A stretch of DNA of 64,000 bases from Micropterix aruncella (GCA_944548615.1 OX155973.1:8173910-8237909); one strand, 5' to 3'; shown: positions 41,163 through 51,947, counted from the first letter of the stretch. Numbers and translations are program-made. The notes: generated by a model from the letters alone, not told the origin.

Positions 41163-42140
41163 TAAGATATAAGCTGTTTTATTATTATAGGTATTTTTAT
41201 GTAATATTAAAACGATTGGCTGTAAGAAATCGTGAAACTATAAGCCCGCCGTTTGTACTAATTAAAAAAAGAATTAAAGTTTTTTTGATCTTTTTTAGTG
41301 TTTTGCTACATTTAATATTTACGCGGTGACAGGCGAAGGTTTAAAAACCCCGCCCACCACCCGGGCAGTTCTAACGACGTGGGTCGTTTTATCTGCCCAG
41401 GATGTGATGCAACGACAACCTCACGCGTGCCGGAAGGGTAGCGCGTGGGGGGTGAACGAACGGAGACCTTAAGAAGGATTCTCCGAGCTTCAGGTCAGTT
41501 CAGGTCCGCCGGCACCCCGTAAACCGTTTATTTGTACTTCAAAATGTTTACAATGATTACTTAATTACTGAACTAAACTAGGCGACTAAGCGGTAACATA
41601 TGTCATTATTTATATAGTTATAATATATTATTTTCATTACAAATGTTTCTTATAAGTTTAATAATTGCCTGGCGATGAGGCGGTGGAAGTCATGCTCCAT
41701 GCGGGGTGTCGAAAAAAAAAGGGCAGCAAACGGCAGGGCCGCCGTCGGAGACCTCGACGACCGGGATCCTGTGAAAGGGCACGCACCCGCAGGGGCGATT
41801 AGGGACGATACAGTACGGGCGATTTCGGGTGATGAAGCAGCCCCCCGGCTCGCACCGTTAAGAGGGGACCCCCCCCCCCCCCGGAGGAGGAGAGCCCCTC
41901 TGCCTCAGATTCTCCCAGATGGACATCCAGTGATCCACAAACTCGCGAATCGCAGCAAAGCAACCCCTACTGACAACCAGTAGGGGTTGCTTTGCGTCCA
42001 AGGTCAATAACTAACCGCGACCCCCAATGAGCTACAGTAAAGCTACAGTACAATGAGCTACAATGTTTTGCTACAGTAAAGCTATTTTTGTTTCATTTTT
42101 GCTTTCCTTATTTTGATCAATTAATATTTACTGTTTTCAG
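41163..42140. other. Intron with GC-rich unassigned segment
   Basis: 41330-41530 and 41670-41960 are markedly GC-rich for this locus (CCCGCCCACCACCCGGGCAG; a C run at 41872-41882) and contain an open frame (41675-41983) of low-complexity Arg/Pro/Ala type that I do not recognise. They may be the 5' part of a LINE. A perfect hairpin at 41955-41995 follows. Confidence 0.4.
41955..41995. repeat. Perfect 17-bp hairpin
   Basis: GCAAAGCAACCCCTACT, loop GACAACC, then the exact reverse complement. Probably a palindromic repeat end or local inversion. There is no T run after it and no reason to call it a terminator. Confidence 0.9.
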
Positions 42141-42309
42141 ACGAAGCTGTTCATGTTCCCCGAAGGAACCCGACACGACGCCGACGAATTGCTTCCTTTT
42201 AAGAAAGGAGCTTTCCATCTGTGCCTACAGGCCGATAACGCTCCTATTCAACCGATTGTTGTCAGTAGATACCATTTCCTTGATCATAAAAAGAAGAGAT
42301 TCCATAATG
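42141..42309 (+). CDS. AGPAT gene 1, exon with motifs III and IV
   Basis: Acceptor TTACTGTTTTCAG, donor AATG|GTGAGC. It reads TKLFMFPEGTRHDADELLPF, KKGAFHLCLQADNAPIQPIV, then VSRYHFLDHKKKRFHN plus one base. FPEGTR is motif III (glycerol phosphate contact), and PIQPIV is motif IV. Starts in phase 0 after the GTGAGT exon and ends in phase 1. Confidence 0.94.
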
Positions 42310-42429
42310 GTGAGCTGCTTTCATTTTTACTACGGCGCATCATGATAGTGGCAAAGATTAATAGATACAAAACAATTGTTAAACAGGCCCGCAAAAAATG
42401 TCTCCTTGTCCGTTGTCCGTTGTATGTTT

Positions 42430-42941
42430 GATAGTGACAAACTCATGAAGCGCTGGTTGAATTTCAATTATCTCTTCACTTTTCGTCATGGCTTCCTAGA
42501 GTTTCTTAATGGTTTTGGGCAGCTTGGGTGGTGATGGCCTTTTTTGTGTTATCTTGGTCGGCCCAACCCAAGGTTAAGCTTCCTTCCTTCGGTAGCCTCC
42601 TCGAAGAGGGACTAATCTAGGAAGACCACTGTAAAATCTGCCTGCCGCTGTGACCTGCTGTTGTAGGCGGCTGGGATCTGACATGCGTATTCGGGGGAAC
42701 GTCTCGGGCGGAATTGGGTGGTTTGTGCCCCGGGGTGTGTCCACATTCTTGCGCAATCCGTCGAATAACCGAGGGAGTCTTGAGACGTGCGTTTCCTGAG
42801 TCACCTATCCTTACTAACGATCCGATGGCCACCAGACCCCGAGTGACCTTAGCAGGCAAAGGGCGCCACGGATCCACAACAAGTTCGATCTATAAATTTA
42901 CATTTACATTTACATATACATATACATTCAAATGCATGAGC
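42430..42941 (+). mobile_element. Retroposon-like 3' segment with (ACATTT)n tail
   Basis: GC-rich, unassigned segment from about 42520 ending in ACATTTACATTTACATATAC repeats at 42896-42930, a typical non-LTR tail. No reliable ORF. 42430-42520 holds nothing recognisable. Confidence 0.45.
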
Positions 42942-43500
42942 ACAACTAGGGTTGTCGACTACAACGGGCGAGCCCGTCACCTCAGGAAGTTTTAACGATT
43001 AGTCGTTCTATCTCCCTGGAGTGAGCGCAGAAGACTTGAGGACAAAACAGTCCACAGTCTAGCTACGCCACAAGCCCGTAAGAGGCCAACGCCTTAACCG
43101 CGAGATAGCCAGGAGTATTACCCGGCGGGCCTACACTCACGTCCTTACTTCCAATTGTGACCAGATTACTCCGGTCTCTCGAATGGTTACGAGTTCGAGG
43201 TCGCTTGTGCTGTCCTCTCCCTTATGAAGCGGTGAAACGGTGTTTACCGAATCTATCACGGACCACAGCGTCCTTTGCCCGGCTGTTCACTCAGGATCGG
43301 GTAGCCGATGGTCGTTTCAAGAGTAGTCGCCGTAAGGTCCGCAACCACCCCCGCTCTATAGGAAACAGTACTGCTTCCAGACTCCCCCGACTGTTAGTCA
43401 GAGTGCACAACCGTGAGTGTGACCCGTGAGTGTGACCAACCCTGACCAGAATCGTGAACTAAAATAGGGTCTTCGTGGCCAACTCAGCAAGGGCCCATTA
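42942..43500 (+). mobile_element. ~600-bp interspersed repeat, copy 3
   Basis: Same family as 26406-27055. Starts CACAACTAGGGTTGTCGACT, ends GCAAGGGCCCATTA. It is shortened in its last third, where the CCAGAAGAT...GGCCAGAGTCC part is lost. Confidence 0.7.
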
Positions 43501-43504
43501 ACTC

Positions 43505-43742
43505 CCGAGCTGTCGAGCAGTATGTTTATTTGGGTCAGACGATCCAACTAGGCAGACTCAACTTCGACAAGGAGCCGGCAGACGCAGTGTGGGGACGGCC
43601 CCCGACAAGATGGACCGACGACATAGCCAAGGTCTCGGGAAGTAGGTGGATGGAGGCAGCTCAAGACCGCTCGTCATGGCTTTCTATGGGGGAGGCCTAT
43701 GTCCAACAGAGGACGTCTACAGGCTGCTGATGATGATGATGG
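43505..43742 (+). mobile_element. RTE-type retroposon 3' end, copy 2
   Basis: Reads YVYLGQTIQLGRLNF then an internal deletion into WGRPPTRWTDDIAKVSGSRW, MEAAQDRSSWLSMGEAYVQQ, then a (GATGAT)n tail at 43728-43742. It lies 140 bp before the last AGPAT exon. Confidence 0.82.
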
Positions 43743-43883
43743 ATTCTACCGGAAGAAACCACTTTGGATTGTTCCCGAATTTTCAATACCTTTGAATCAA
43801 ATTATTTCTTATTATCAATTATTATCCTTATAATCAAATTATTATCCTTATTTCGATTACTAACTCATTGTTTTCATTTTCAG

Positions 43884-44080
43884 GTCATATCATTATAGAC
43901 ATCCTTCCAGCCATCGACACAAAACCTTACAACAAAGACAACATGGAGCAACTCGTGTCAACCACACGTAAAATAATGCAGACAACTTATACGGAACTCA
44001 GCGGAGAGGCCCTGATCGCCAATTCGAAGAACAGGGTGGAAAAGGTTGATAAAATAGACTTTTCGACCTATTTTCAATAA
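43884..44080 (+). CDS. AGPAT gene 1, terminal exon
   Basis: Acceptor TTTTCATTTTCAG. Phase 1 in. It reads GHIIIDILPAIDTKPYNKDN, MEQLVSTTRKIMQTTYTELS, GEALIANSKNR..., ending STYFQ at TAA (44078-44080). LPAIDT fits the conserved LPPIxT-like stretch after motif IV. The tail is variable among AGPATs. Confidence 0.92.
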
Positions 44081-44384
44081 CCTATTTTAAATTATTAATG
44101 ACTGATTTTATTAGAGTTATCAAGTACCAGCAGCATCTGTTGATATTTTTCGTACCTATTCGAGTAACACATGGCGTTAGTTCGTAATATCGACCACAGA
44201 TGGTGCAACTGAATAGCGCCATCTATAGTTAATATGTCGTACTTTGCATTGAAGTAATATGTTGAAATTAAAGATTTAAAAAAAATGCCTAATGAGCATT
44301 TTCACAAGATGCGGATATTTAACGGGTTTTAGTAATAATTTTGTCAATACTTTGGATTAAATCAAGTGTTTTTTTAATGTTTAA

Positions 44385-44417
44385 AATAAAAAAGTTTGAA
44401 ATAAAATTATTTTTATT
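44385..44417. terminator. Converging poly(A) signals of the two AGPAT genes
   Basis: AATAAA on + at 44385-44390 and 44400-44405, about 300 bp after the gene 1 stop. AATAAA on - at 44412-44417, 35 bp after the gene 2 stop. If used, the two transcripts would overlap at their 3' ends by a few tens of bases. The hexamers are seen directly; their use is inferred. Confidence 0.6.
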
Positions 44418-44451
44418 AAATTTAAATATTATATCAGCTTATAAATTAGTA

Positions 44452-44509
44452 TCACATTTGTAGCTGCATTGCTGCGTCCATTGGCTGTGTGATTTCCTTT
44501 GGGGGAAAT
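44452..44509 (-). CDS. AGPAT gene 2, putative short terminal exon
   Basis: Preceded on the - strand by a T-rich tract and CAG (acceptor at 44510-44511). If joined to the GGAG|GTAAGC donor at 50097, it reads WR FPPKEITQPMDAAMQLQM and stops at TGA (44452-44454), with AATAAA 35 bp further. Without this splice, the preceding exon ends at an in-frame TAA that overlaps its own donor. The strong donor, acceptor and poly(A) signal make the extra exon likely. Confidence 0.65.
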
Positions 44510-44786
44510 CTGAAAAAAAAATATTTGTTATTCATTAGAAGAATGTAATGAGTAGGCTAGCTGTCTTTTGTGGTGTATAATTGTAATAACTTTAAAACAG
44601 ATTAAAAATATACAAACTGAAGGTTTTTTATACATTTTTATAATAAGGTTCATTTTAAAAATAGGCCATCACAATAAAATGGGCCATTTTCCCTTCCCCT
44701 CCAGCATATCGTATGTATATTGGTATAACTCTGTGTGTGTGGGTATTATTAATATGCAAGAATGAATGTTTTGAACTTTATTCCAC

Positions 44787-45011
44787 TCCTATACAACTAT
44801 TATAAACGCGAAAGTTTGTAAGAATATATGTATGGATGTTTGTTACTCTTTCACGCAAAAACTACCGAATGGATTTTGATGAAACTTTACAATAATATAG
44901 CTTACACATCAGAATAACACATAGGCCAGAATTTATAAAGATATATAGTTTTCTATCACCATTATCACAATTTTCCATCACCACGCGGGTGAAACCGTGG
45001 GGCGCAGCTAG
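44787..45011 (+). mobile_element. Short non-autonomous Helitron, 225 bp
   Basis: Starts TCCTATACAACTATTATAAA, a variant of the common lepidopteran Helitron 5' end. Finishes with a hairpin-prone GGGTGAAACCGTGGGGCGCAG then CTAG (45008-45011) followed by T. No ORF. Confidence 0.8.
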
Positions 45012-45526
45012 TATTTATATAACCGAAAGTCATACCTATATATCAGCTCGCGGAAAAGCAATATCCTAAGTTAAATATCAGCATCCCTAGATACGGGCGT
45101 TTTTGCTCAGTTAGGTATGCGATGAGCCTGTATACCAAATAGGATAGACATTCTTTTGTAAATCTTGTTGTTTAAATAAATAAATAATTAAAAAAAAACA
45201 GATTACTGATTTTAAAAAGTCACTAAACAAATATACTGGGTGTTATTTTTTGCGACCAATGTAACGGCTATTTCCTTTGTGAATTCCCGTGGTGGATGCA
45301 TGCTTTTATAATGATAATTGTTCTGTATTCTGAGTTAAATAAAATTTGTTTGACTTTCTAAAATGCTAAGATGTTAAACATTGTAAGTTCTAAATGTGTG
45401 TGTGTTTCTTTTATTTTCTTCTTTGATGATCCTTTCTTTTTCCCATTGCTATCCGGTTTCTATGGCAGCTTATTTTGTTCTTTCATGCGGTCGAACGTGC
45501 TGTCTCCCTTCACACTGTTCATTGGT
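45012..45526. other. Spacer with possible LINE 3' end
   Basis: 45040-45190 ends in AAATAAATAAATAATTAAAA after TGTAAATCTTGTTGTT, which fits a LINE 3'UTR and tail on +. The remainder shows nothing recognisable. Confidence 0.4.
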
Positions 45527-46191
45527 GGCCCTTGATGAGTTGGCCACGAAGACCCATTCTGTTCAGGGTTGGTCACACTCACGGGTCAACACCCATCCGA
45601 CGGCCTCCACGCATGAAGTGCTAGCCTGGGTAGGACTCTGGCCTTAGGGTTAGTTTCCCCTAGGAATCAACCTTCTGGCGCTCCTGGACAGTCTGTGCTC
45701 CGTGCGGCATAAGCCAATCGATTGCGCACTCTGACTAACATTCGGGGGAGTCTGGAAGCAGTAGGTACTGTTTCATATAGAGCGGGGGTGGTTGCGGACC
45801 TTACGGTGACTGCTCTTGAAACGACCATTGGATACCTGATCCTGGGTGAACAGCCGGGCAAAGGATGCCGTGGTCCGCGATAGATTCGGTATACACCGTT
45901 TCACCGCTTCGTAAGGGAGGGGACCGCGGAAGCGACCCCGAACTCGTAACCAATTGAGAGACTGGAGTAATCTGGTCGCAATTGGAATAAGGGCGCGAGT
46001 GTAAGCCCGCTAGGTAACACTCCTGGCTATCTCGCGGTTAAGGCGTTGGCCTCTTACGGATTTGTGGCGGAGCTTGACGGTGGACTGTTTTGTCCAAGTC
46101 TTCTGCGCTCACTCCAGGGAGATAGAACGACTTATCTATAAAAATTCCTGAGGTGACGGGCTCGCCCGTTGTAGTTGACAACTCTAGTTGT
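45527..46191 (-). mobile_element. ~650-bp interspersed repeat, copy 4
   Basis: Reverse-strand copy of the 26406-27055 family. The - strand starts ACAACTAGAGTTGTCAACTA (at 46191) and ends GGCCAACTCAT near 45530. It is the most complete copy apart from copy 1, and useful for defining the consensus. Confidence 0.7.
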
Positions 46192-46301
46192 TCATTGGTG
46201 CGCTAAATATATGTTCGAATATATTTAAGTACCTTTAAATTTGCACTCTTTATTACGTATTTGCTAATAATTTTTCCTTAGGTATGTATGACATTAATAT
46301 T

Positions 46302-46607
46302 GGGCCCGATTGCGTTTCTCCGTGACCTAAAATAGGAACTTAGTTCAACCGAACGAGACAGAGCAATACGTTAGAATGGAATATGAAATAAACTATCGTC
46401 GATTTACCCGCACAAAAATTACCTGTCGAACTTATAGACGCCCGAATGAGTTTCAACACATTTCGCGCTGTGTTAGATTTGGCGGCTTTATCTTGGGTGG
46501 GTAGTTTTAATTCGGAAAAGTGGCAACCATTCAATTCACATTCCGCTCTGACATGTTATGTTAGTCCGCATTTCCAATGTTAGTCCAAGAGAAACGCAAT
46601 CGAGCCC
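46302..46607. mobile_element. MITE, GGGCCCGATTGCG family, complete copy
   Basis: 306 bp with 18-bp terminal inverted repeats (GGGCCCGATTGCGTTTCT at the left, AGAAACGCAATCGAGCCC at the right). The interior contains CGAACGAGACAGAGCAAT and TTAGAATGGAATATG blocks shared with 55021-55300. No ORF. Superfamily not assigned, since no clear target duplication is visible. Confidence 0.85.
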
Positions 46608-46841
46608 GTGTACCTATTCAACGCAAAAGCCAGACTGTACAAAGTTCAATTCTTAGATCCCGGCAAATTTTATTATCTAATCAAATATACTGCCGATCTC
46701 ATCAGACGATTCTCGTTCTGGCAACCCTTCGTTGAAAACGACGCTATCAACACTGATCGTTATCAAATGCGGCAGCACGCTCTCAAGGGCACAATTTGTG
46801 TTTTCCTTATCGAGGTCCAAATAAAACGAAGTGTAAAATAA
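46608..46841 (+). CDS. Unrecognised 77-aa ORF next to a MITE
   Basis: Reads YLFNAKARLYKVQFLDPGKF, YYLIKYTADLIRRFSFWQPF, VENDAINTDRYQMRQHALKG. The residue mix is protein-like, yet I recognise no family. The first codons lie at the MITE edge (46607), so the MITE may have cut a longer coding segment, perhaps of another transposon. Could be a chance ORF. Confidence 0.2.
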   Translation: MYLFNAKARLYKVQFLDPGKFYYLIKYTADLIRRFSFWQPFVENDAINTDRYQMRQHALKGTICVFLIEVQIKRSVK

Positions 46842-46917
46842 AACTCAAAAGCCGTTATGAAGGATTTACGCGAAAAATCAAAAAAGATGATTTGCATGCG
46901 CGCTTTGAGAGAATAAT

Positions 46918-47640
46918 TTATAATTTATTTATTTATTTATTTATGTGCAGCTGTTATAAAAAACATATACAAAAAAAAAAACAAGAACACACAGATTAAA
47001 AATTAAAACTATAAATAGACAAAGACTATGAAATAAAGCTATAAACGCTGCAAATTAGGGGTATCCTCAGGGGTATATCTCTTATCCTGGTTTTCCGGAC
47101 ACACATATTAATTATTGATAAGTACATAGGTATATGATTTTTAAAATAAAATAAAAAAATCAAATAAATCTTAAAACAAAAAATCCAAATAATCATAATC
47201 AAATAAATACACAAATCGAAATAATCAAAATCAAGATATTTAACATCAAATGATATTAAAAGAAAATAACGTAATTACATAAATCTAATAATCTACATAT
47301 AATAAATCAAAAATAATCAAAATCCAAATATTTAACATTAAATAATCAGGTTACAAATTAATAAATAAACGAAGACAATAGTAATAATCCAATTAGCAAT
47401 AGTCATTTTAAAATAAAATCAAATTATGATATCTAAATATCTTCCTTTAATAATAAACTTTTAAAGTGGTCCTTAAATACTGCAATTGATTTCGATCGCA
47501 AAGCCATTCCCAACCGATTCCATACAACCGCAGAATAATACGAAAAGCTGCACTGGAAATGTGTAGTTTTGTGCTTGGGTATTATAGCAAGTTGTTCACG
47601 TGCCCGTGTTGAATGGACATGCCGGTTACGGGACCACCAA
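46918..47640 (-). mobile_element. LINE 3' end with (TAAA)n tail
   Basis: The - strand reads a typical ORF2 C-terminus (about 47460-47640: PKHKTTHFQCSFSYYSAVVW, NRLGMALRSKS, FKDHFKSLLL) and ends with an (AAAT)n tail at 46922-46947. Long AT-rich 3'UTR between. 5'-truncated. Confidence 0.65.
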
Positions 47641-47760
47641 TGAGGTTAGAATCGAATTGTCAAGTCGTGGCGACAACAGATTGGCGTGTTTTTTTAAAAA
47701 TCACCGACTATGAATTAAAATGAACAATTAAATTCATATTTTATAAAAAAAAAACCTTAA

Positions 47761-48064
47761 CCCGTTGAGTATGATACGACCAAATCTGGTTCTGAAACAA
47801 TTATCCGTTGAGTATGATACGACCAGATCTGGTTCCGCGTTTTTTTCACTTCTTTGACGTTCTCATATTTATTCATAATTATCTAATTGTTTTACAAAAT
47901 GATATTTCCATATTCTATATTCGAAATTTCAATGCAATCATTGTGCAGTTGTTCTTTTTATGATTGGTGTAGTAGTTTCGTAGTTATAGTACTTTAAGGT
48001 CGATGTCGCCGAAAATCCTGCAAGAGACAGATGCATCCATGAAAATACCCATTTACTCCAAGGG
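47761..48064. mobile_element. TTAA-flanked MITE family, copy B (complete)
   Basis: Starts CCCGTTGAGTA and ends TACTCCAAGGG, an imperfect ~12-bp inverted repeat. TTAA lies on both sides (47757-47760 and 48065-48068). A GAGTATGATACGACCA(G/A)ATCTGG block is duplicated in the first 60 bp. The interior is shared with 29237-29492 and 52200-52402. piggyBac-like by ends and target. Confidence 0.82.
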
Positions 48065-48169
48065 TTAAAATGAGAATAAATAGTCCCTGTAAATTTTCAT
48101 CTTAATTTTAGATAAAAATAAAAGATTTGTATCTAATTTCGGATAAAATTACGAAATAAAAATATTTTT

Positions 48170-49050
48170 ATTTGCGTGACCAATAAAACACGAGTGTTGC
48201 TAGAACAAAAGAATACTTCCCCATATTTTCCCCTCTACTCGAGTATTAAAGGACATGCGGTTTGTCAAGAACTTATACTGGAACCAAATGGCAGAGTAGA
48301 AAATAGACTCACGGACGATGTAGATATTTTAAGACGCGTTCGACAGGGATGCATCCTTACCCCCTATATACTCTTAGTACACTTTTCAAGACGCCCTTGA
48401 CTACTAAGAATTAGGTATAATAGAGTAAACGGTAACAGTAAACGGTAAAGCTATCAACAGTGAATGATATTATTTTGCTTGCTTCAAATTCAAAAGATCT
48501 TATTGTTATTGGACAGGGTTCAATCGGTGAGCGCTGAATACAGTCTCAATACTAACGTCAAGAAAACCAAATTTTGACCGTCGCCAAAACACAGTTAGTT
48601 GACCCAGAACTAATATGTACCTAATGGCTTAAAATTATAAAAGGTCCACAGATACAAAATAATACTTAGGTTGCTATGTTGACGGACAAGGAGATAATAA
48701 GCTTGAAATAAGGTGTCACGAGCTTGTTCTTGAAAGAACAAGCTCGAGCCGCCTTCACAAAAATGTAGAAACCTCTATGCGATAGAAGGCTTGAAATGCA
48801 ACTTCTTGTTCGCCTGGTACGCTGTTACATTGTCTTCATTCCATTGCACAGTGTAGAAGCGTGGACACTTACGGATGCCTTGTGCAAGAAGGTTGAAGCG
48901 TTCGAAATGTGGATCTACAGGAGGATTTACTGGAGAAACAAATTGCGAACTGTAATATTTTTGAAACGCGCGGATAAATCGTTGGCGGTTCTAAAAACCT
49001 TGGCACATTATGCGTTATCAAAAATATGGAGCTAAAAATCCGAGATCTTC
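48170..49050 (+). pseudogene. Degraded LINE reverse transcriptase (RTE-like)
   Basis: Remnants in order: DDVDILRRVRQGCILTPYIL (RT motif B region, 48316-48375), NDIILLASNSKDL (motif C region, ~48464-48500), and LHSVEAWTLTDALCKKVEAF, EMWIYRRIYWRNKLRT (48840-48950). Many stops and shifts. Related in layout to RTE-clade elements. Confidence 0.7.
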
Positions 49051-49584
49051 TACCGAGCATACAGTCTGACCATCTTCTACCAAGCATACAGTCTGACCAT
49101 TTGTTTCGAGTTCTGTATTGCATCCGCTGTCTACTGATGAATTTTCAGATTTTCCAAAACAATTTGGGGGTACTACTTAAAATAAAACCTTCCAAGTACG
49201 CCAGCGCCAGGTGTCTCAGAGTCTGGCCCGCTGACCAGCATTCTATGGCCAAAATACTGTTTGATTTGAAAGTATCAGCTTTTTTAAAACTCCCGCACTT
49301 TTTTGTCGCTGGCTCAACAACTATTGCATATACCCTTTTCCTTTGTCGCCTTTTGCTAAGTAATAATCAGCTTGAGAAATGAGAAGGAACACATGAAAAT
49401 CGGGATATGCTACAATGTCGATTTGACTACAGCGTAAAATATTTTATAGCTTTAGTAATTACGCTTTAGTAATTTCGGATGTGCAGCGTTCAGGAAACTA
49501 CGCCATATCTTCTCGTCACAAATATCGCAGAGCCTCAAGACGAAAGTCTATATATAATCAGTGCATGTTGCTAGGTGATGACAT

Positions 49585-49983
49585 ACGGCGTCGTTAACTA
49601 TGGCCTTATACACAAGCTCAAAGTCGCGCAATGAGCCATAGAGAGAGCTATATTTGAAGTTTCACTGCGTGATAGGATCCGAAATGACGAAATCCGCAGA
49701 AAATCAAGGTCACTGACAAAGCTTGAAAAATTATCAACTTGAAATGGCAATGGGCAGGCCATGTAGCTCGCAGTACCGAAGAACTCTGGGGAAAAAGTTT
49801 TCGAGTGGCGACTACGAACCGGCAAAGGCAGTGTGGGACGGCTCCGTACAAGATAGACCGATGAAATTGCCACGGGCGCAGGAAGTAGGTCGATGGCATG
49901 GCATGGAGGTCATGGAGGTCATGGCATTCTATGGGGGAGGACTATGTCCAATAGTGGACGTCTACCGGCTGATGATGATGATT
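49585..49983 (+). mobile_element. RTE-type retroposon 3' end, copy 3
   Basis: Diverged copy of the 33180-33610 element: LHTSSKSRNEP-like start, KITNLKWQWAGHVARS-type block around 49720-49770, GGGLCPIVDVYRLMMM end and a GATGATGATGAT tail (49970-49981). Frames are broken. Confidence 0.75.
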
Positions 49984-50096
49984 GTGATTAAGCTCATAAA
50001 AATATACAGGTAGATAATTAAAGATTTCAAAAATATATACGTCACTACGACTATCATCTACCCTCTGTGCATTTATTAATTATATTTTAAGCTTAC

Positions 50097-50268
50097 CTCC
50101 ATTTAGGCTCCAGGGGATAGTCTTCTGGTAGATTAGATGTCATTTCATGAGCCAACTCTTTGAATTTTTCATACATTTTTTCGCGAACTTCTTCGGCGAG
50201 TTTATCAGCGTCCTCGACGGTCAAGCCCGTGGTCGGTATTGGCTCCATGAATTCTATTAATACCTTCC
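50097..50268 (-). CDS. AGPAT gene 2, C-terminal exon
   Basis: - strand acceptor TTTCGCAG, phase 1 in. It reads GKVLIEFMEPIPTTGLTVED, ADKLAEEVREKMYEKFKELA, HEMTSNLPEDYPLEPKW. VLIEFMEPIPT corresponds to IIIDILPAIDT of gene 1. The exon ends at GGAG|GTAAGC, joining to 44452-44509. If unspliced, the frame stops two codons later at TAA (50093-50095). Confidence 0.9.
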
Positions 50269-50458
50269 CTGCGAAAGCAAAAATAGTTGAAAATCAGTAG
50301 GTATTCAATCAAAAATTCAATCAAAAAAAGAGATTTGGCATGGAGTCAGATAGATTTCCATAGTTATTACTTTAATTTTCAACATTTACTCTGATGATTA
50401 CAACGACTGCAGGAATCTGAAAGATAGGTCAAGGTAAGTGGAACCATATTTGGTTAAT

Positions 50459-51045
50459 CGGAGGAACCAAAGTCAGCTTTGGTTCCTCCGAGTCAGCTCT
50501 CTTTAAGGTTCGTTCGGGGGTGCCGCAAGGTGCGAATCTCTGTACGATTTTGTTCCTCATTTTCATTAATGATTTACCTAAATTTGTAAAATATAGTCAC
50601 TGCTCACTATTTGCTGATGACGTGAAAATTTTTCATCAAATAACAAATGCTCGAGAAGCGGAAATTTTACAGCAAGATATAGATGCACTTTCAAGATAGG
50701 GCTCTGTCAATGACATGGAATTCAACACTAACAAGTGCTCTGCTTTAACCATCACTAAGAAGAGACACCTTGCTTTTTCCCATACACAATAAACGGGTCA
50801 ATTTTAAATAGGTCAACCGAGGTGAGGGACCTGGGAATTACATTTGATTACATTTAATCGGTGTAAAATAGCCAGTCGAGGATATCTGCTTCTCTTTTGT
50901 CTTAAGGTCCAATAGTTTGCGTGAGTCACTAAGAGGTCCACGAGAAAATAGCAGAAGCGGAATGTGCGGCTTCGATAACCTTCAAAATAATGTTGATTAT
51001 ACGGCTAACTTTGAAACTAATAAATAATAAATAAATAAATAAATA
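50459..51045 (+). pseudogene. Non-LTR RT fragment (Jockey/CR1-like)
   Basis: Reads FKVRSGVPQGANLCTILFLI, FINDLPKFVKYSHCSLFADD, VKIFH (50505-50640), the B and C motifs of a non-LTR RT. An interrupted thumb region and an (AATA)n tail at 51015-51043 follow. 5'-truncated, with stops. Confidence 0.75.
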
Positions 51046-51373
51046 TAATCATCCACAAAATAGGCTAACGTGGAAGTGAAATTGGGCCGTATTCCGTTTC
51101 ACGCAGGCTTTAATGCTTGTGCTGGAAACCAGCAACTTAAGCACCTTCGTTATTTTGTTGTCATTCCATTTAATCAAAATTAAGAACCGTTCTTAAATCT
51201 TAAAATTTTATGTTTTGTCTATGGCCGTTCCAAAGCGGGCTTTTAATTTTGACAGCTCGGTCACTCGCTCGCTCGCCCGCCGCGTCTCGACACCGCACGC
51301 TGATTGTCGCGACGTTTTCTTTTTTTATATATATACAAATACACAAATATACAAATATAAACTGCTGACCTAC

Positions 51374-51539
51374 CTTCTCCGAATATTCTTTTCTCCCTGT
51401 TGAGAAAATAGTAGGGGGAAATAATCATTGGTATTATTGGAACTCCGGTAGAAAGAGCCATCATGAAGCCTCCTTTCTTGAATGGCAGAAATTCTCGCTT
51501 ATGATTCCGCAGTCCTTCGGGAAAGATAAGAAGCTTGTG
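51374..51539 (-). CDS. AGPAT gene 2, exon with motifs III and IV
   Basis: Acceptor GTTTATTTCCAG, donor GAAG|GTAGGT. It reads HKLLIFPEGLRNHKREFLPF, KKGGFMMALSTGVPIIPMII, SPYYFLNREKRIFGE plus one base. It aligns column for column with the gene 1 exon 42141-42309 (FPEGTR/FPEGLR, LPFKKGAF/LPFKKGGF). Phase 0 in, phase 1 out, as in gene 1. Confidence 0.93.
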
Positions 51540-51599
51540 CTGGAAATAAACAAACGTCACGGTTAAGGAGCATGCAATCATTTCATGAGGACTGCGGGG

Positions 51600-51947
51600 A
51601 GTGTGATGTTATTTCACTTGATCGCTAACCATTTATTTTCCTGGCTAATTTTAAACTTTTATTTTAACTCTAGAAAGATAATCATCATGTGATGAACATA
51701 AAATATAATAATGAGTAAAATTAATTCATGACTATCATTAATCTAATTTTAGGTGTTTTGGTATTATTAATTTGAAAAATCAAGTGGGTGTTTTATTTAT
51801 TATACATAAATGAAACAACAGATGCAGTATTTATGTATTTATTATTATTATTTATATAAAAATACGGACCAAAAACCATAAACCTTTTCAAAATTTAACT
51901 AAATATACGTAAGTTGTGCTATTATCACACATCAATTATATTAATTA
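51600..51947. other. AT-rich intron, nothing recognised
   Basis: No gene or repeat terminus is identified before the Helitron-type end at 51948. Confidence 0.4.

Larger units (their letters stand above)
25780..44080 (+). other. AGPAT (LPAAT) gene 1, span of the five visible exons
   Basis: PlsC-family acyltransferase, predicted to convert lysophosphatidic acid plus acyl-CoA to phosphatidic acid at the ER membrane. Exons 25780-25868, 28297-28427, 33821-34002, 42141-42309 and 43884-44080 join in frame (phases 2, 1, 0, 1 at successive junctions) with GT-AG borders throughout. The assembled protein runs from a hydrophobic membrane segment through NHQSGLD, GTLFIRR, FPEGTR and PIQPIV to a TAA at 44078. 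The N-terminal exon(s), expected to encode the first membrane anchor, are not found in the 25 kb upstream. All four introns are full of transposons. Family assignment is firm; the exact paralogue (alpha/beta type) is inferred. Confidence 0.9.

Noticed and set aside
41675..41983. 102-codon Arg/Pro-rich ORF
   Set aside because: Low-complexity GC-rich frame with no recognised domain, running into a palindrome.
41955..41995. Rho-independent-type terminator
   Set aside because: This is a nuclear eukaryotic intron and no T run follows the hairpin.
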